Origin: Bordetella parapertussis
GTDB lineage: Bacteria > Pseudomonadota > Gammaproteobacteria > Burkholderiales > Burkholderiaceae_D
Assembly (NCBI GenBank): GCA_945883145.1
Contig: CAMCXB010000033.1
Location: 1 to 26,144, forward strand
Direction: 5' to 3'
Length of the DNA stretch: 26,144 bases
Every line of letters begins with the position of its first letter. Within the stretch, counting starts at the first letter, position 1. The position numbers and the translations under genes are program-made. Shown here piece by piece: positions 22,315-26,144 of the stretch. The notes beneath the pieces were generated by a model, which was given only the letters and a program-made list of their open reading frames with translations, did no database searches and was not told the DNA's origin.

Positions 22315-23802
22315 TTATTTTGTTTTCTGTTTGATATCGCCCAAGCAAAGATATTTCATCTCTACGTAATCCTCAATGCCGTGGTGTGATCCTTCACGCC
22401 CCAAACCAGATTGTTTGACACCACCGAAGGGTGCTTCAGCCGTTGAAATCAGACCAGTGTTAATACCCACCATACCGTACTCCAATGCCTCACCCACTCG
22501 GAAGATACGACCTATATCGCGACTATAAAAATAACTGGCCAAACCAAACTCGGTATTGTTAGCTAAGGCAATCGCTTCTTCTTCTGTTTTAAAACTAAAC
22601 ACAGGTGCAACAGGACCAAAGGTTTCTTCGCGAGCACAACGCATCTCACTCGTCACATGCGAAAGTACAGTCGGTTGATAAGCACGCTCACCTTCACGCT
22701 GCCCACCCGTTACTAACTTAGCACCCTTACTCAAGGCATCACTCACATGTAACTCAATTTTTTCTAATGCTTGTTCATCAATCATGGGGCCTTGTTGAAC
22801 ACCAGGCTCAAAACCATTCCCAACACGTATCGCTTTTGCTTTAGCAGCAAACTTTTCTACAAATTTTTCGTAAACGCTTTCTTGTACATAAAAACGATTT
22901 GCACAAACACAGGTTTGTCCTGCATTGCGATATTTACTAATCATTGCACCTTCTACCGCGCTATCAATATCAGCATCATCAAACACGATGAAAGGTGCAT
23001 TGCCACCTAATTCTAATGAGATTTTTTTAATCGTCGGCGCACACTGTGCTGCGAGAATACGACCCACTTCTGTCGAACCGGTGAAAGATAAATGACGCAC
23101 CGTATCGCTACTACACAATAATTTTCCGATTTCTATCGAGCGCTGACTATCTGCAGTCAACACATTCAAGACACCCGGCGGCATACCAGCACGATGCGCT
23201 AATTCTGCTAACGCTAAAGCGGAGAGAGGAGTTTGTTCTGCAGGCTTAATCACCACCGTACAACCCGCAGCTAAAGCAGGTGCGACTTTGCGAGTAATCA
23301 TCGCAATAGGAAAATTCCATGGTGTGATCGCAGCACAAACACCGATAGGCTGTTTTAACACTAATAGTCTACGATTTTGATCGGTAGAAGGAATCGTTTC
23401 ACCATAAATACGACGACCTTCTTCCGCAAACCATTCCACAAAACTTGCGCCATAGGCTACTTCACCTTTTGCTTCTGCTAAAGGCTTGCCTTGTTCTGCT
23501 GTCATGATGCGCGCTAAGTCATCAGCGTGCAACATTTGCAAGCGATACCACTCCATTAAAATCGCAGCACGTTCTTTCGCAGTTTTGTCACGCCATAAAG
23601 GCCAAGCTTTATTCGCTGCATCAATCGCTGCACTCGCTGCTTGTTGTGTGAGATTGGCTACCGACGCAATCGTTTTACCGGTTGCAGGATCATGCACATC
23701 AAACGTGCCTTCACCATTTATCCATGCACCATTTATATAGGCAGCAGTTTTTAAAAGCGCAGGATCAGCTAATTGCGAAATAGGATGCGATTGATCAGTC
23801 AT
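22315..23802 (-). CDS. gabD: NAD(P)-dependent succinate-semialdehyde dehydrogenase
   Basis: The 495-residue aldehyde dehydrogenase oxidises succinate semialdehyde to succinate, the last step of GABA breakdown. The nucleophile C298 with neighbouring C300 lies in NAGQTCVCANR, the pattern of GabD enzymes. The general base E264 is in LELGGNAP, and PWNFP is at 161-165. FAEEGRRIYGETIPS matches the GabD subgroup. Length is typical. No gabT or GABA permease gene lies next to it. It is downstream of the TpsB gene on the same strand, 52 bases away, but the functions are unrelated and a hairpin lies between, so co-transcription is doubtful. Confidence 0.92.
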   Translation of the reverse strand: MTDQSHPISQLADPALLKTAAYINGAWINGEGTFDVHDPATGKTIASVANLTQQAASAAIDAANKAWPLWRDKTAKERAAILMEWYRLQMLHADDLARIMTAEQGKPLAEAKGEVAYGASFVEWFAEEGRRIYGETIPSTDQNRRLLVLKQPIGVCAAITPWNFPIAMITRKVAPALAAGCTVVIKPAEQTPLSALALAELAHRAGMPPGVLNVLTADSQRSIEIGKLLCSSDTVRHLSFTGSTEVGRILAAQCAPTIKKISLELGGNAPFIVFDDADIDSAVEGAMISKYRNAGQTCVCANRFYVQESVYEKFVEKFAAKAKAIRVGNGFEPGVQQGPMIDEQALEKIELHVSDALSKGAKLVTGGQREGERAYQPTVLSHVTSEMRCAREETFGPVAPVFSFKTEEEAIALANNTEFGLASYFYSRDIGRIFRVGEALEYGMVGINTGLISTAEAPFGGVKQSGLGREGSHHGIEDYVEMKYLCLGDIKQKTK

Positions 23803-23844
23803 AGATTGGCATTACTCAAAATAATGAAGAACGGCATTATGGCA

Positions 23845-23867
23845 GAAGCCGCAATTAAAACGGCTTC
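23845..23867 (-). terminator. GC-rich hairpin at the end of the TpsB gene
   Basis: GAAGCCG (23845-23851) pairs with CGGCTTC (23861-23867) around a nine-base loop containing the TpsB stop codon. No T-tract follows on the minus strand, so it is a weak terminator candidate or an mRNA-end structure. Confidence 0.3.
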
Positions 23868-25582
23868 ATCACAGAAAACAGCATTCTTGGATCTGATTTA
23901 GGATCAGTACTAGAAATAAAACGCTGCAACTCAGCGATCGTTGCCTCCACCATCAAACCCGTCATATCACGATAACGCAAACCTGCGCCATGTGAACGCA
24001 GTGAAGCTGTGGTTTCTGGACGATTAGGATTGAGATTTAAACGCGCTTCTGCATAATCGGTGAAAACAAAAAACTGCACCTTGCCATTTGCTAAACGAGG
24101 AATGAATTTTTCCGCTAGCATATCTTTGCGTAATTCTATTAGCAAACCAAATCCACTATCACCTGCGACTGCACCACTGTCATACGCACGACCTAAGGTA
24201 GATCCACCGAACAAAACCTGCTCACCAGAGAGCAAAGTATCCGATGACCACTGACCTAAGAAATTCATTTGCAAACTAAAATCTTGTGGCAAGCCTTGTA
24301 AACGCGAAGCGGAATATTTTAGCTTTGTGAAGCGTTGTGAAAATCCACTCACTGAAGGCGCTAAAGCATTTGTACTAATAGAACCCAAAGCATCCAAACC
24401 TTGTGAAAGTCCGACCGTCGCTTCTGTGTTGCCATTAAAACGACCTAAATCGACTGCTGCTAACGATACATCCGCTACGGTTGAGCTATCAGCGATAATT
24501 TCTTCGCCTAATGATGTGGTTCGACTGTGATTGAGCGTTAAACCACTATCTAAAAATAATGATAAACCACGGCTACGCCTTAAGGGATAACGAACACGTG
24601 GGCCATAAGAATAAGAATTACTTTCTATACCCACTAAACTAGCACCGAGTTTTGCAGAAGCTACTAAACCACCCATACTCACGACCATACCTTGATCACC
24701 GACAAAGGTGGAATAGCGTACTGTCACTGCACGTAAATAATCACTCAATGCTGAAGTACTCAATCCCAGCGACAGTACGCCAGGACGGGTAGGAGAAGGA
24801 TTACTAATATTCACATTTAAGTTGGTATTCCACTCACCCAAAACTCGCGATAAACTATTATTCATACTAAATAAAGAGCTAACTTTAGGTGGATCCACCA
24901 AACTCACCACCAACTCAGATGCACCTAAGGCAGAACCTTGGCGCAATACACCTGCAGCTCTAACACCAGGAATGTCATTTAATATCAGCAAAGCTTTTTC
25001 TAAACTTTGTAAATCTATCGGTTTTTTACCAACTACAGGCACAAGTAATCGTTCGACTAATTGTTGTGCCGCATCCGTTCCACCTTCTGCAAATGCTGCC
25101 TCTATATAACCCTCCACCACACGAATAGAAAACAAGCCATCTTTCACTTGCTGCGGCGGTACAAATACGCGCACTAGAAAAAAACCATCTGCACGATAAC
25201 GCGACTCAAGCTGATCAGCAGCTTTTCGTAACGCTTCTAATGAAACACGCTTACCTTCTAATGGCGCAAAAATTTTCTTGATTTGCTCAGGTGGATATTG
25301 CGTTACACCTTCCACTTTGATTTGTTTAATCGTAAATTCAATTTCATCCACTGCTTTAGAGACTGGCGCTTTTTCTGGCGTCTCTATCTTTAAATCAAAA
25401 TTTGGTAAGCCTGGTAAAGGTAAAGGCGCCACACGTAAGCGTGATGTATCAGCATCGCCCGCAGGTACTTGCACAGGCACTTGTGCGTGTGCCAGTTGCA
25501 GCTGCGCTACACAAGCTGCTAAGAGACAAGTCGCAAGTACTATACGAAACTTATAATTATTTTTTGAATAGATATATTGCAT
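23855..25582 (-). CDS. ShlB/FhaC/HecB-type two-partner secretion transporter (TpsB)
   Basis: The protein (575 residues from this start) is an Omp85-superfamily exporter. It has a signal peptide (FRIVLATCLLAACVAQLQLAHA) and a proline-rich linker. The first POTRA domain spans about 78-161 (IKQIKVEGVTQYPPEQIKKIF to FSIRVVEGYIE), with a second after it. A C-terminal beta-barrel runs from about 240 and includes the L6 block LFGGSTLGRAYDSG, where the family usually has RGY. TpsB proteins move a large TpsA exoprotein (adhesin or hemolysin) across the outer membrane. No TpsA is in the window. Alternative starts are ATG 25612 (AAGTGA five bases before) and GTG 25621; the chosen ATG gives the best signal peptide. 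The cyclase gene ends just upstream on the same strand. Confidence 0.9.
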   Translation of the reverse strand: MQYIYSKNNYKFRIVLATCLLAACVAQLQLAHAQVPVQVPAGDADTSRLRVAPLPLPGLPNFDLKIETPEKAPVSKAVDEIEFTIKQIKVEGVTQYPPEQIKKIFAPLEGKRVSLEALRKAADQLESRYRADGFFLVRVFVPPQQVKDGLFSIRVVEGYIEAAFAEGGTDAAQQLVERLLVPVVGKKPIDLQSLEKALLILNDIPGVRAAGVLRQGSALGASELVVSLVDPPKVSSLFSMNNSLSRVLGEWNTNLNVNISNPSPTRPGVLSLGLSTSALSDYLRAVTVRYSTFVGDQGMVVSMGGLVASAKLGASLVGIESNSYSYGPRVRYPLRRSRGLSLFLDSGLTLNHSRTTSLGEEIIADSSTVADVSLAAVDLGRFNGNTEATVGLSQGLDALGSISTNALAPSVSGFSQRFTKLKYSASRLQGLPQDFSLQMNFLGQWSSDTLLSGEQVLFGGSTLGRAYDSGAVAGDSGFGLLIELRKDMLAEKFIPRLANGKVQFFVFTDYAEARLNLNPNRPETTASLRSHGAGLRYRDMTGLMVEATIAELQRFISSTDPKSDPRMLFSVMKPF

Positions 25583-25661
25583 GGTTTTTACTCTGGACGA
25601 ATACTTCAACATGATAATCACTTCACTATTTAAAATTAAGTCTTACGAGTGCGGAATAAAA

Positions 25662-26144
25662 TTATTTATCTTCCATCACCACACGCGTGGTTAATAATCC
25701 TTGCCGCACGCGCTCTGCATGAAAATACACCAATGCTTCATCCGGATAAGTGCGTTCCATCTGCAATACATGCTGCGCCACACCTTGTGGATCGGTATAG
25801 TCCGTGCTCTGCACATCTACATGCGTCATATTTTTTTCAGACAAGCTGTGATACATCGCCATGTAATCTTTGAAATAAGCAGAGTCAGCACGCTCTTGTG
25901 TCACTGGCGTATATAAAGTCACTGCTGTAACTTTACCTTTCAACACCACATCACCAATCGGCATGAAGTTAATATCAGGATCACATTTCGCAACCACTTC
26001 TTGCGTACAACATATACGCGTACCAAAATATTTATTCACACCTTCAGTACGCGCTGCTGTATTCACCGTATCACCCAGTGCTGTGAAGTCCATACGATTA
26101 TGTGAACCAAAATTTCCTATGGTGGCTGAACCACTATGCACACC
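25662..26144 (-). CDS. Class III adenylate/guanylate cyclase, C-terminal part (cut by window edge)
   Basis: The visible 160 residues begin inside the cyclase catalytic domain: GVHSG, then GNFGSHNRMDFTALGDTVNTAAR. The frame continues past the window end, so residue one seen here is not a start. The Asn and Arg of NTAAR are the transition-state residues. The adenine-recognition position, Asp in mammalian-type enzymes, is Thr (FTALG), as in class IIIb bacterial cyclases, some of which respond to bicarbonate. An 80-residue tail follows. Many such proteins carry an N-terminal CHASE2 sensor and membrane segments, which would lie outside the window. It is immediately upstream of the TpsB gene on the same strand, a likely operon. 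Confidence 0.88.
   Translation of the reverse strand, partial: GVHSGSATIGNFGSHNRMDFTALGDTVNTAARTEGVNKYFGTRICCTQEVVAKCDPDINFMPIGDVVLKGKVTAVTLYTPVTQERADSAYFKDYMAMYHSLSEKNMTHVDVQSTDYTDPQGVAQHVLQMERTYPDEALVYFHAERVRQGLLTTRVVMEDK

Noticed and set aside
25460..25580. LLAAC in the TpsB signal region as a lipoprotein cleavage box.
   Set aside because: TpsB proteins are outer-membrane barrels with ordinary signal peptides, and AHA-Q just after it is a normal cleavage site; noted only as an oddity.
1..26144. Whole-window check for CRISPR arrays, transposases and prophage genes.
   Set aside because: No regularly spaced repeats of 24-40 bases and no transposase, integrase or phage structural gene was found among the readable frames.

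Overview
The window reads as a chromosomal segment of a low-GC betaproteobacterium, most likely a Burkholderiales member. The basis is protein sequence: bL28 and bL33, the IspH C-terminus (EGVEEHVIFPLPKGL), the SlpA-type FKBP, and the Sun/NOP methyltransferase variant all look like that order. This is recognition from memory, not a search. Most genes are core metabolism on the minus strand. The left 5 kb and the last 2.5 kb look more accessory.

Layout: 1-500 holds a 5'-truncated DUF6165 remnant, an orphan Shine-Dalgarno with a 14-codon frame, and tRNA-Arg(CCT). A PlsC-like acyltransferase follows. At 1178-2049 two translationally coupled exported proteins (cupin, adhesin-E-like) run leftward, with a 13-bp tandem repeat over the 3' end. 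A short FAH-family hydrolase converges with maleylacetoacetate isomerase (2361-3880). At 3997-4677 sits a lone gene for an OTU-like cysteine protease, the most unusual item in the window.

4694-9807 is a leftward gene string fkpB-ispH-livH-livM-livG-livF without a livK. radC, rpmB (GTG start) and rpmG run rightward and end in a strong bidirectional terminator. Leftward again come an acyl-CoA desaturase with a long C-terminal extension and a perfect palindrome upstream, the string purN-rsmB-mscS-type channel, an orphan barstar, a patatin-like lipase whose start codon lies in a hairpin, a type-2 3-hydroxyacyl-CoA dehydrogenase-like SDR, a K+-independent H+-pyrophosphatase with a C-depleted leader, adk and gabD.

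The right edge holds a two-partner-secretion transporter (TpsB) just downstream of a class IIIb-type adenylate/guanylate cyclase that runs off the window. The TpsA substrate is not in view.

No CRISPR array, insertion sequence, rRNA or prophage gene was seen. Several start sites are better placed than the longest reading frame (OTU gene, radC, rpmB, desaturase, SDR, TpsB), and rpmG is a 55-residue gene that a length cutoff would miss.
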